18,897 nucleotides of DNA from NCBI GenBank assembly GCA_017989575.1, contig JAGNPP010000013.1, forward strand, positions 1-18,897. Direction: 5' to 3'. The translations under genes were made by a program, and so were the position numbers. Under the pieces are notes generated by a model. The model worked only from the letters and a program-made list of their open reading frames with translations. It was not told the origin of the DNA and did not search any database. This DNA is from Chryseobacterium sp. (GTDB taxonomy: Bacteria; Bacteroidota; Bacteroidia; Flavobacteriales; Weeksellaceae). Position 1 is the stretch's first letter. Each line of letters begins with the position of its first letter. Of the stretch, positions 7,215 to 14,898 are shown one piece after another.

Positions 7215-9206
7215 CTATCCTTTTTTAAGACTTAATATAATTTCTGTTTCGCCGATTTTTTGGTCGGTTTTCACTTCTATTTCTGTGTTGATTGCGCTGC
7301 ATAAATCTCTAATCACGTGCAAACCAAGACCTTGCTTAATTCCAATGCTTTCTTTATCATCGTATAAAGCTTTGAATTTTTCGATATTCGTTCCACCGCC
7401 GTTGTCTTTTACAGAGATTTTTGTGATGCCAGAAATTTCTTGAGCGGAACAAATAATTTTTGCATCTGGTTTATTTTCAAGAACTTTTACAGCGTTTCCG
7501 ATGAGATTTCTGAGGATGGTTTTCAGATATTCTTTGTCGGAAAATAATTTTAAATCTAATGGGTTTTCGAAAAATAATTCCGTGTTTTCCACCCAAACAA
7601 ATTCATTTTTCAGTTCAGAAAAAAGCTGTTTTACGGGGAATTTTTTTTTCTCGGCTTGAAATTTTTCCATCTGGCTTTTCGACCACAAAAGAAGGTCTTC
7701 CATTTGTTGTAGAAGGCGTTCCGCGGAATTTACGGTTTGATTGCTCAATCGAGTTTTGGTTTCCTCGGTCATCAATTCTGGAGCGTCTTTTTGAAGATGA
7801 AGAAAATGAACGAGCGAAGAAACCGGACTTCGTAAATCGTGATTGAGGATTCCGAAAAAGCGCATTTTGTTTTTGTTGGCTTTGTCGAGTTCGGCATTTA
7901 AAAAGGATAATTTTTGATTGCTTTTTTTACGATTTCGGCTTTGATTATAGAGCAAACCTCCGATGATTGCAAGTAAAAAAAGCCCGGAAATAAAATACCA
8001 TTTTTGCTTTTCTTTATTTTCTAGCTGTATTTTATGTATTTGTATTTCTTTGTTTCTTACATCAATTGTTCTTTTGTCTTCTAGGTTTTTAATTGTTTCT
8101 TTACTTTTAGAATTGTAGATGGAATCTTTGATTTGATTATACAAAAGTTGGTATTTCACTGTTGTTTTATAATCTTTTTTCAAAAAATAAAGATTAGAAA
8201 TTTGCTTATATGATCTACTCAGATTGATTAAACTATTAGATTTCTTTGCTTTATCAATTGATTCCTGAAGCTTGCTTTCTGCTTTGTTGAGTAAGGTTGT
8301 TTTTTCAGGTTCGGAAACCTTATCGGATTGCTTGGTGTAAATTTCAGCTTCGAGCAATATGCAAGAATTGAATATTCGGTAATTTTTTATTTCTTCTGCA
8401 TATTTTTTTGAAGTAATAATATATAGTAAGGCTTTTTCTAACTGTTCTTCTTCAATATATACTCTTCCTAAAAAAAAATTATTGGTGGTAATGCTTTCTT
8501 TGAAGTCGATTTCTTTTGCTAGAGCCAATGATTTGTTAAAATAAATTACAGCATTCTTGTTATCATAAGTATCAGAATATGCTGATCCAATATTTTGCAA
8601 ACTTTTACAAATTTCCCGCTTTAGGTTTAAACGGCGGCTGATGTTCAAAGATTTATTGTAGTAAGATATTGCTGTGGATGTTTGGTTGGTATAAAAATAT
8701 ACGGCTCCAATGGTATTGTAATTTTTGGCTTTTTCCGTTTCGTTTTTTTCTATTTCACTCATTTTCAGAGCGTCAAATGCATATTGCATAGATTTGGAAT
8801 AATCACCTTGCGAATTATAAACTATCGCTAAACTTCTGTAAATCTGACTAATCGTGCTTTTGTTTTTGGTGAAACGCAGCGCATTTTCGTAATTTTTAAA
8901 AGCTTCGGGGTATTTTCCTTGGCAAAAATTATTTTCTCCCAAAGCAGTTAAAGCAATTGATTGACCTTCGTTCCAATTGATTTTTTTTGAAATTTCTAAT
9001 GCTTTTTTTCCATAAAAAAGACCTTTGTCGCTATCCAAAGCTGAATATTCTGATGCCATTTTTGTGTAAGCAAGAACAAAATCTTTATCAGAAGAAATAC
9101 TTGGTAATGACTTATAAATAGAATCAACAACTTGTTGGTTAGACCTGCTCTGAGCAACCAAAACAGTCAAATGCAAAAGAGAAATAAAGAGCATTATCTT
9201 TTTCAT
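7215..9206 (-). CDS. TPR-containing sensor histidine kinase
   Basis: A 663-residue membrane kinase. It has a signal/anchor peptide at 1-19 (ending VLVAQS) and a periplasmic array of TPR-like helical repeats from about 40 to 350 (for example AKNYNTIGAVYFYTNQ, KSLQNIGSAYSD). A coiled linker leads to a membrane segment near 404-421 (WYFISGLFLLAIIGGLLY). The HisKA region has the phosphoacceptor H456 in FFGILNHDLRSP. The ATPase has an N-box (LRNLIGNAV, about N571), G1 (DNGGG, 601-605) and G2 (KQGLGLHVI). All catalytic motifs look intact. The ATG at 9206 overlaps the stop of the regulator by four bases (ATGA), which fixes the start and implies coupled translation; a longer TTG start at 9215 would lie inside that gene. 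The signal sensed is unknown. Confidence 0.92.
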   Translation of the reverse strand: MKKIMLFISLLHLTVLVAQSRSNQQVVDSIYKSLPSISSDKDFVLAYTKMASEYSALDSDKGLFYGKKALEISKKINWNEGQSIALTALGENNFCQGKYPEAFKNYENALRFTKNKSTISQIYRSLAIVYNSQGDYSKSMQYAFDALKMSEIEKNETEKAKNYNTIGAVYFYTNQTSTAISYYNKSLNISRRLNLKREICKSLQNIGSAYSDTYDNKNAVIYFNKSLALAKEIDFKESITTNNFFLGRVYIEEEQLEKALLYIITSKKYAEEIKNYRIFNSCILLEAEIYTKQSDKVSEPEKTTLLNKAESKLQESIDKAKKSNSLINLSRSYKQISNLYFLKKDYKTTVKYQLLYNQIKDSIYNSKSKETIKNLEDKRTIDVRNKEIQIHKIQLENKEKQKWYFISGLFLLAIIGGLLYNQSRNRKKSNQKLSFLNAELDKANKNKMRFFGILNHDLRSPVSSLVHFLHLQKDAPELMTEETKTRLSNQTVNSAERLLQQMEDLLLWSKSQMEKFQAEKKKFPVKQLFSELKNEFVWVENTELFFENPLDLKLFSDKEYLKTILRNLIGNAVKVLENKPDAKIICSAQEISGITKISVKDNGGGTNIEKFKALYDDKESIGIKQGLGLHVIRDLCSAINTEIEVKTDQKIGETEIILSLKKG

Positions 9207-9907
9207 AAGATACAATCTAAGTTGTTGCGAAAACTTCTGCCAATAGGGATTGCGAAATCATTATTTAAAATAATTTCGTTGGTATTTATTTTATTAATGT
9301 ATTGTTTCTGCACCGCAAAACTGCGATGAATACGAATGAAAGACTGAAAACTGGCTTCCTTTAAAAGAGAACCAATGGTCGAAAGCACGCAATGTCTTCT
9401 TTGTTGCGTGATGATTAAAGTATAATCCTTCAAAGCCTCTAAATAGAGGATTTCATGAAGTTTGAGTTTGATTTGTTCGTGGCCTTCTTTAATATAAATC
9501 ACATCGCCACCAATGCTGGATTCGAAAAGGTTGGCTTTGTTTTTAATTTCAAAAAAATCGATGATTCTTCTCATCGTATGTTCAAACCGTTCAAACTTCA
9601 ATGGTTTTACAATGAAATCCAGAGTTTCCAACTCAAAACTTTCTACGGCAAATTCTGGATGAGAAGTAATAAAAATGCAGACTGGGACTTGGTTTGCTTT
9701 TTTGCGAAGTTCTACGCCAGACAATCCAGGCATATCTATATCGAGAAACAAAATATCGATTTTATGATTTTCGATGGCGTTCAAAGCCTCGGTGGAATCT
9801 GAGAAAGTTCCAAGAATATTGAGATTCGGAAACCGCTTTGCAAAAGACAAAACCGTCAATCGGTCTATCTCGTTGTCATCAACAATAATACAATTCAAGT
9901 TTTCCAT
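9203..9907 (-). CDS. LytTR-family response regulator
   Basis: A 234-residue response regulator. The receiver domain (1-120) has acidic residues D10 and D11, phosphoacceptor D56 (FLDIDMPG), T81 and K101 (VKPLKFERF). The LytTR DNA-binding domain (about 135-234) shows EILYLEALKDYTLI, LSTIGSLLKE, FIRIHRSFAVQKQYINKI and FAIPIGRSFRNNL. LytTR proteins bind pairs of short direct repeats. It is encoded first, with the kinase following in an ATGA overlap. It is divergent from the surface-protein operon starting at 10041. A direct repeat between them (9944-9981) is a candidate site, so the adjacent operon and the regulator itself are the most likely targets. Confidence 0.93.
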   Translation of the reverse strand: MENLNCIIVDDNEIDRLTVLSFAKRFPNLNILGTFSDSTEALNAIENHKIDILFLDIDMPGLSGVELRKKANQVPVCIFITSHPEFAVESFELETLDFIVKPLKFERFEHTMRRIIDFFEIKNKANLFESSIGGDVIYIKEGHEQIKLKLHEILYLEALKDYTLIITQQRRHCVLSTIGSLLKEASFQSFIRIHRSFAVQKQYINKINTNEIILNNDFAIPIGRSFRNNLDCIL

Positions 9908-9927
9908 TATCGTTTTTGTGTTTTCAT

Positions 9928-9935
9928 CAAATGTA
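9928..9935 (-). promoter_or_regulatory. -7 promoter element of the two-component operon
   Basis: TACATTTG on the minus strand fits TAnnTTTG and lies about 20 bp before the regulator's ATG (9905-9907). The 9944-9981 direct repeat begins 8 bp upstream of it. Confidence 0.55.
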
Positions 9936-9943
9936 AGAAAAAA

Positions 9944-9981
9944 AATGACAATCGTCTATTTAAAATGTCGTTCGTCTATTC
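9944..9981. promoter_or_regulatory. Imperfect direct repeat, candidate LytTR binding site
   Basis: Two 18-base units, AATGACAATCGTCTATTT (9944-9961) and AATGTCGTTCGTCTATTC (9964-9981), match at 14 positions with a 20-bp period. LytTR regulators (AgrA, AlgR) bind direct repeats placed about two helical turns apart, so the layout fits. The repeat lies between the divergent regulator and surface-protein operons, just upstream of both promoter candidates. The binding assignment is inference. Confidence 0.5.
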
Positions 9982-10008
9982 GCTCTTTTTCTAGGATGGC
10001 TTTCTCTA

Positions 10009-10016
10009 TAATTTCG
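10009..10016 (+). promoter_or_regulatory. Candidate -7 element of the surface-protein operon
   Basis: TAATTTCG matches TAnnTTTG at all but one fixed base and lies 24 bp before the ATG at 10041. The LytTR-like repeat ends 27 bp upstream. A weak -7 box with a nearby activator site is what an activated promoter would look like. Confidence 0.35.
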
Positions 10017-10040
10017 ATAAAAATTTTAAAACCTATTACA

Positions 10041-10520
10041 ATGAAAAGAATATTATTAATGAAAGTCCTCGTGGTAGCAATTCTTCCATTAGGATTGATG
10101 AAAGCTCAAACTGCAATGCTCGCCACCGGAAACACAGCAACCGGCGCTACTGGTAGTGTCTCTTACAGCGTTGGACAGATCACTTATTCTGCAAAAGGAG
10201 CCAATAACGAAATTACAGAAGGTGTACAACAACCTTACGAAATTGTAACACTCGCAGTTTCGGAAAATGGAAATGCGGAGAAAAACATTTCTCTATATCC
10301 AAACCCTGTGAAGGACGTTCTCTTCGTAGATTTTAACCAGGAAATGTACAGCAATTCTTCTTATCAATTGTATGACACGCAAGGAAAACTGATTCGAAAA
10401 GGAAACTTTAGCCAAAAGAAAAACGAGCTCGATTTCAGTTCTCTTTCTTCTTCTATGTACATCATGAGAATCATGAGAGAGAATAAAATCTTGATAACGT
10501 TTAAAATTATCAAAAAATAA
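10041..10520 (+). CDS. Small secreted protein with type IX secretion (T9SS type A) sorting domain
   Basis: A 159-residue exported protein. It has a signal peptide at 1-23 (MKRILLMKVLVVAILPLGLM, then KAQ) and a short Gly/Thr-rich segment with GSVSYSVGQITYSAKG and EGVQQPYEI, a stretch I recognise from other small flavobacterial T9SS cargo. The T9SS C-terminal domain (about 81-159) has NISLYPNPVKDVLFVDF, then YDTQGKLIRKG, SLSSSMYIMRI and final FKIIKK. It should cross the outer membrane by T9SS and be anchored or released at the surface. An upstream in-frame extension to 9774 is rejected: it lacks a signal peptide and overlaps the promoter and the divergent regulator. It is the first gene of the operon, five bases before the next. 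Confidence 0.88.
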   Translation: MKRILLMKVLVVAILPLGLMKAQTAMLATGNTATGATGSVSYSVGQITYSAKGANNEITEGVQQPYEIVTLAVSENGNAEKNISLYPNPVKDVLFVDFNQEMYSNSSYQLYDTQGKLIRKGNFSQKKNELDFSSLSSSMYIMRIMRENKILITFKIIKK

Positions 10521-10525
10521 CAACC

Positions 10526-11821
10526 ATGAAAAAGTTAATATTAATTACAGGATTATTTTTAGGAAGTTTCGCCTTAGCGCAAGCGCCTGAAAAAATGAGT
10601 TACCAAGCGGTTGTAAGAAACGCAACCGGACAATTGGTTCAAAATCAAAATGTAGGAATAAAAGCAAGTGTTTTGCAAAATTCTGCAACAGGAACAGTTG
10701 TTTATTCCGAAAGTTTAACTGGAACAACAAACGCCAACGGATTGGTAAGTCTCGCGATTGGTTCAGGAACGGTACTTTCGGGAACATTCTCTTCAATCGA
10801 TTGGTCAACTGGAAATTATTATCTGAAAACAGAAACCGACCCAACTGGTGGAACCAATTATACAATTGCAGGAACTTCGCAACTGTTGAGTGTTCCTTAT
10901 GCGATGTACGCGAAAAGTGCGGGCGGAAGTTCCTCATTATGGACAGAACTTCCTCCAAACATGGGAAGGACTAGTATTATGAATACCAACAATGGAGACG
11001 TTGGAATTGGGACAAATTTGATTGGTTCACCTCTCACAGTTAAAGCCAGACCAAGTACCGGATTTTCTGACAGCTATGTTGGATATACACAAGTATCAGC
11101 AGATGGAAATACTAGGTTGTCAATATTCACAACTGAAGATGGTGCTAGTTTGCGAACCACTACAAACCATAATTTATACTTATCAACTTACGCTCCAGGA
11201 GGTAGTGTAAACAATATGACATTACAAAAAGTAACTGGTAATGTTGGGATAGGCACTTCAAATCCTTCAGAAAAATTAGAAGTAAGCGGAAAAACAAAAA
11301 CCACTAATCTGCAAGTAACAAGCGGATCTGGTTTAGGAAAAATTTTAACTTCAGATGCCGGAGGAAATGCAACGTGGCAAACTTCTAATACGAACACTGC
11401 ATTTAAGGCCAGACTTTATAACGATTTTGCATTAACTTCTGTTGGCACTTTCCAGAAGATTGCATTTGATGCTGTTTACTTTAATGATGGCTTCAATTTC
11501 GAATCTACTAGTTCTTATGAATACACGATTCCTTCAACTGGTGTTTATCAATTTAATGTTAATATTAGTTTTACCGACGCTCAAATTTCTTCGTTAGACG
11601 GAATTATTGCCATTAGATTAAAATCATCATCCTCCACATCTGGTTTAAGTCAAACGTACATACCCGTTTACGCTGGAGCCAAAACTGCTTCAACAGGAAA
11701 CATTTCTGCTACCGAAAAACTCGAGGCAGGTGAAAAAATAACACTTGAAATATATAAAAGTATTAACGAAACGGTAACAGTAGATTCGATATCAAACTTT
11801 TCTGGACATAAAGTTTATTAA
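10526..11821 (+). CDS. Secreted fibre/adhesin-like protein 1 with C1q-like end
   Basis: 431 residues. Signal peptide about 1-19 (MKKLILITGLFLGSFALAQ). Residues 20-130 form the module shared by four proteins of the operon (APEKMSYQAVVRNATGQL to LLSVPYAMYAK), probably a beta-sandwich base. A linker follows with GDVGIGTNLIG and GNVGIGTSNPSEKLEVSG, which resemble phage tail-fibre and Bacteroidota fibre-like proteins, then LGKILTSDAGGNATW. The last 140 residues (YEYTIPSTGVYQFNVNISF to SNFSGHKVY) resemble a C1q/TNF-like jelly roll. There is no T9SS sorting domain. The signal peptide differs from those of the other three copies, while its module DNA is identical over 241 bases to copy 2. Its role is unknown; surface attachment or trimeric fibre tip is my inference. 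Confidence 0.82.
   Translation: MKKLILITGLFLGSFALAQAPEKMSYQAVVRNATGQLVQNQNVGIKASVLQNSATGTVVYSESLTGTTNANGLVSLAIGSGTVLSGTFSSIDWSTGNYYLKTETDPTGGTNYTIAGTSQLLSVPYAMYAKSAGGSSSLWTELPPNMGRTSIMNTNNGDVGIGTNLIGSPLTVKARPSTGFSDSYVGYTQVSADGNTRLSIFTTEDGASLRTTTNHNLYLSTYAPGGSVNNMTLQKVTGNVGIGTSNPSEKLEVSGKTKTTNLQVTSGSGLGKILTSDAGGNATWQTSNTNTAFKARLYNDFALTSVGTFQKIAFDAVYFNDGFNFESTSSYEYTIPSTGVYQFNVNISFTDAQISSLDGIIAIRLKSSSSTSGLSQTYIPVYAGAKTASTGNISATEKLEAGEKITLEIYKSINETVTVDSISNFSGHKVY
10614..10854 (+). repeat. 241-bp identical repeat, copy 1
   Basis: Every base of this stretch equals 11951-12191 (offset 1337). It lies in the shared N-terminal module of fibre-like proteins 1 and 2. Copies 3 and 4 encode nearly the same residues but differ at many synonymous positions, so constraint on protein alone does not explain the identity. 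Confidence 0.9.
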
Positions 11822-11859
11822 GCAATAATAGAAGACACTTCTACAAAAAAATAATTATA

Positions 11860-12705
11860 ATGAAAAAATTAATATTAATTGCAACTTTCGCATTCGGAAC
11901 TTATCTGGTTTCAGCACAAGCTCCAGAAAAAATGAGTTACCAAGCGGTTATAAGAAACGCAACCGGACAATTGGTTCAAAATCAAAATGTAGGAATAAAA
12001 GCAAGTGTTTTGCAAAATTCTGCAACAGGAACAGTTGTTTATTCCGAAAGTTTAACTGGAACAACAAACGCCAACGGATTGGTAAGTCTCGCGATTGGTT
12101 CAGGAACGGTACTTTCGGGAACATTCTCTTCAATCGATTGGTCAACTGGAAATTATTATCTGAAAACAGAAACCGACCCAACTGGTGGAACGAATTATAC
12201 GATTGCAGGAACATCGCAATTATTGAGTGTTCCGTATGCGATGTATGCGAAAAGTGCTGGAAAATCTGCATATAGCGATAAAGTTCGGTTTGTTTTTCAA
12301 ATGAAAGTTGGGGAGAATCAACTGATGGAGCCAGTTAATACCTTCTATAACTTCGGAGCCAACACAGCTACTAATGCAACTACAACTAGTGGGTTACGTT
12401 CTATTAAACTAAATATTGCCGTTCCTGGTTTGTATCATTTTGATGTAAATATGGTTTCTGAAAAAGGAAATCATGAAAAAGACAAAATTATGATGAGTTA
12501 TACGAGTGACCCAACTGTATTAAATAAAACTCATTATAAAGTTTATGCACCATTTTTGGATGACATTAATACTCAGAAAGTTGCATCTTGTGATAAGTCC
12601 TTTGATGTTTATTTTGCTTCACCACAATCTGTATACTTCGTAATGTTTGCCCCACTTACTTCAACCTCTTTTCTTACGATAAACGGAACAAAAATATCCG
12701 ATTAA
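11860..12705 (+). CDS. Secreted fibre/adhesin-like protein 2 (short form, C1q-like end)
   Basis: 281 residues. Signal peptide about 1-19 (MKKLILIATFAFGTYLVSAQ), the shared module 20-130, then almost directly a C-terminal domain of about 145 residues (VRFVFQMKVGENQL, FYNFGA, VPGLYHFDVNMVS, SVYFVMFAPL). The pattern of a strand-rich domain with VPGLYHFDV resembles C1q/TNF-like ends. It lacks the GIG linkers of protein 1 and is the shortest version. Its signal-peptide DNA matches copies 3 and 4, but its module DNA matches copy 1, so the gene is a mosaic. It starts 38 bp after protein 1 with no promoter or terminator visible between them. Confidence 0.8.
   Translation: MKKLILIATFAFGTYLVSAQAPEKMSYQAVIRNATGQLVQNQNVGIKASVLQNSATGTVVYSESLTGTTNANGLVSLAIGSGTVLSGTFSSIDWSTGNYYLKTETDPTGGTNYTIAGTSQLLSVPYAMYAKSAGKSAYSDKVRFVFQMKVGENQLMEPVNTFYNFGANTATNATTTSGLRSIKLNIAVPGLYHFDVNMVSEKGNHEKDKIMMSYTSDPTVLNKTHYKVYAPFLDDINTQKVASCDKSFDVYFASPQSVYFVMFAPLTSTSFLTINGTKISD
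11951..12191 (+). repeat. 241-bp identical repeat, copy 2
   Basis: The partner of 10614-10854 with no mismatch. The base just outside each end differs (G to A on the left, C to G on the right), so the boundary is sharp, as expected of a conversion tract or a recent duplication. Confidence 0.9.
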
Positions 12706-12742
12706 TTATCAACAAATTCTAACATTTAAAAAATTACAAATC

Positions 12743-13285
12743 ATGAAAACTTTATTTTTTACCTTCCTTACATTCATTAGTTTAATGGCCTGCAAAAGCG
12801 ATGACGACAATAATATAGAAGAAGAAATCACCACCGAAGCGGGAGCCGCAAACATTACGCTAACTGCAGGTGGCGAACAATACAAAATCAATGGTTCGTG
12901 CGGTTGGGCTGTAGTAATGGGAAGTCGTTATATTGGTGCAAAAGATGAAGCCAATAGTTTGAAAACTTTTTCAACTTTTTTCAATATTAATGAATTACCG
13001 ACTGCAACCACTACTTACACTTTGGTTGCGAACCAAAACGATACTGCACCGAATCATATTTGGATGAACATCACCGAAATAAGAGGCGGTGGCTTGTTCG
13101 AATACACTTCTAGCGACACCTCTGGAACATTAACTTTAAAAGTTGAAGGCAACAAAGTTTCGGTTGATTTGGCAGGAATTGTTCTAAAACCTTCCACCAA
13201 TTCCGGAGCTTATACCAATTTGAATGTTGGCGCATTCAGCAATCCGGGAACCTTGTCTGGAACTTTGGTTTTTTATAGAAACTAA
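12743..13285 (+). CDS. Lipoprotein with surface-export-like signal, unknown function
   Basis: 180 residues. The signal peptide ends in a good lipobox (SLMAC), with Cys at 17. Directly after it comes KSDDDNN, an acidic stretch that matches the lipoprotein export signal used by Bacteroidota to place lipoproteins outside the outer membrane. The mature part (ITLTAGGEQYKINGSCGWAV, FNINELPTATTTYTLV, SGTLTLKVEGNKVSVDLAGI, GTLSGTLVFYRN) looks beta-rich; I do not recognise a named family. It sits between fibre-like genes 2 and 3 on the same strand, 37 bp after the former, and is the only member of the operon without the shared module or a T9SS domain. It may anchor or accompany the fibres. Confidence 0.78.
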   Translation: MKTLFFTFLTFISLMACKSDDDNNIEEEITTEAGAANITLTAGGEQYKINGSCGWAVVMGSRYIGAKDEANSLKTFSTFFNINELPTATTTYTLVANQNDTAPNHIWMNITEIRGGGLFEYTSSDTSGTLTLKVEGNKVSVDLAGIVLKPSTNSGAYTNLNVGAFSNPGTLSGTLVFYRN

Positions 13286-13384
13286 TATTTATCGTGGGTT
13301 TAGCAGAATTATTCTGGTGTTAATCTACAAGAATTTCAAAATTCAAAACAAACTTTAATTAAAAATCACGAAAATAAAATCATT

Positions 13385-14818
13385 ATGAAAAAATTAATAT
13401 TAATTGCGGCTTTCGCATTCGGAACTTATCTGGTTTCGGCTCAAGCTCCAGAAAAAATGAGTTATCAAGCGGTTGTAAGAAACGCAACCGGACAATTGGT
13501 ACAAAATCAAAATGTCGGAATCAAAGCAAGCGTTTTACAAAATTCGGCAACAGGAACGGTTGTTTACTCGGAAAGATTAACTGGAACGACGAATGCAAAC
13601 GGATTGGTGAATCTTGCCATCGGTTCAGGAACGGTACTTTCCGGGACATTCCCTACAATCGATTGGTCAACGGGAAATTATTATCTGAAAACAGAAACCG
13701 ACCCAACTGGCGGAACCAATTACACGATTGCAGGAACATCGCAATTGCTGAGCGTTCCGTATGCGATGTACGCGAAAGCTTCTGGTAGCGGAAGTGGAAT
13801 CTCGGGAACAAATAATAAAATCTCGAAATTCACTTCGGCTAATACTTTAGGAAATTCTCAAATAACCGACGATGGAACAAGCGTGGGAATAAATGTTCCT
13901 ACGTTGGATGGTTCTGTTAAGTTTACTGTTTTAGGAACATCTGAAACTGCGACTGCAGTCGTACAAGGAGAAGGACCTTCATACAAAGGAACATTGCGAG
14001 GTGTGAATACCGTGACTGGAACCACAAGTTTTACCAGCGCAGGAGTAGAAGGAATTGCAGCAAGCGGAATAGGTGTAAAAGGAACTAGTGTTGACGGATA
14101 TGGCGTTTCTTCATATAGTAGAAACAATCGTGCTGGTGATTTTCTTATTAATAATCCCAACAACAATAATTCTGCATTGAAAGCTTCATCTGTAAGTAGT
14201 GGTGCAGCCATAGAAGGAGAATCTTATGGCGCAACGGGTATTGCTGGTTTGTTCTCCAACATCAATCCGACTAATCCTGGTTTGGCTTTAAAAACTGTTG
14301 GAAAAGTACAATTAAAAGGAATTAATGAAGCGGCGGGAAGAGTGCTAACAAGTGATGCATCGGGAAATGCGACTTGGCAAGATGCAAGCAAAAACGTACA
14401 GTTTAAACTAGATGGTTTGAGAACTGATTTTAATATCCCGACCACCGATACCCCAATTACCGTTTGGAAACTCACTCCTACTTACAATGATGGTGGCGGC
14501 ACCTACGATTCCAACACTGGGACCTACACCGTACCAAAAACTGGTCTATATCAAGTTTTTACAAAAATCGCTATTCCTAGCGGAACATCACCATCTGTCA
14601 TTGGTATTCGTATCAAAGTTAATTCTTTAGACAGTGAAGTATTTGTTTATACGGCAGAAAGTACCTATGCAACAAACCACGTTCCTGTGCAAGCAACATT
14701 GCAACTAAATCAGGGAGACACTGTACGCATTGCTATCTCACAAAGCACTAATGTAACTCGTAACATCATACAAGGCAACTCTACGAGCAATACTTTTTCC
14801 TTGTATCTCATAAGATAG
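13385..14818 (+). CDS. Secreted fibre/adhesin-like protein 3 with Gly-rich repeats and C1q-like end
   Basis: 477 residues. Signal peptide about 1-19, shared module to about 130. A middle part follows with SGISGTNNKISKFTS, GTSVGINVPTLDGSV and a Gly-rich array (AGVEGIAASGIGVKG, VDGYGVSSYSRN, AAIEGESYGATGIAGL), resembling beta-helical shafts of fibre proteins. The junction motif GRVLTSDASGNATW lies near 314-327. The last 140 residues (FKLDGLRTDF, NTGTYTVPKTGLYQVFTKIAI, QATLQLNQGDTVRIAI) resemble a C1q-like domain. Its module differs from copies 1 and 2 mainly by synonymous changes. It begins 99 bp after the lipoprotein; this gap holds no visible gene or TAnnTTTG promoter, so it is probably still in the same operon. 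Confidence 0.82.
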   Translation: MKKLILIAAFAFGTYLVSAQAPEKMSYQAVVRNATGQLVQNQNVGIKASVLQNSATGTVVYSERLTGTTNANGLVNLAIGSGTVLSGTFPTIDWSTGNYYLKTETDPTGGTNYTIAGTSQLLSVPYAMYAKASGSGSGISGTNNKISKFTSANTLGNSQITDDGTSVGINVPTLDGSVKFTVLGTSETATAVVQGEGPSYKGTLRGVNTVTGTTSFTSAGVEGIAASGIGVKGTSVDGYGVSSYSRNNRAGDFLINNPNNNNSALKASSVSSGAAIEGESYGATGIAGLFSNINPTNPGLALKTVGKVQLKGINEAAGRVLTSDASGNATWQDASKNVQFKLDGLRTDFNIPTTDTPITVWKLTPTYNDGGGTYDSNTGTYTVPKTGLYQVFTKIAIPSGTSPSVIGIRIKVNSLDSEVFVYTAESTYATNHVPVQATLQLNQGDTVRIAISQSTNVTRNIIQGNSTSNTFSLYLIR

Positions 14819-14843
14819 TGGTAATGGTAAATAATTATTAATA

Positions 14844-14875
14844 GTGTGTAATGATTTTTTTTAATCATTATTCAC
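14844..14875 (+). other. Weak hairpin between fibre-like genes 3 and 4
   Basis: AATGATT (14850-14856) and AATCATT (14863-14869) enclose six T residues, with GTG and CAC outside at 14844 and 14875. It lacks a T-tract after the stem, so it is a poor terminator. It may only stabilise or process the operon mRNA. Confidence 0.3.
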
Positions 14876-14898
14876 ATTTCAAACAAAAATCAATCACA

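Noticed and set aside
9774..10040. N-terminal extension of the T9SS-sorted protein
   Set aside because: It overlaps the divergent regulator and the intergenic promoters; the ATG at 10041 begins a proper signal peptide.
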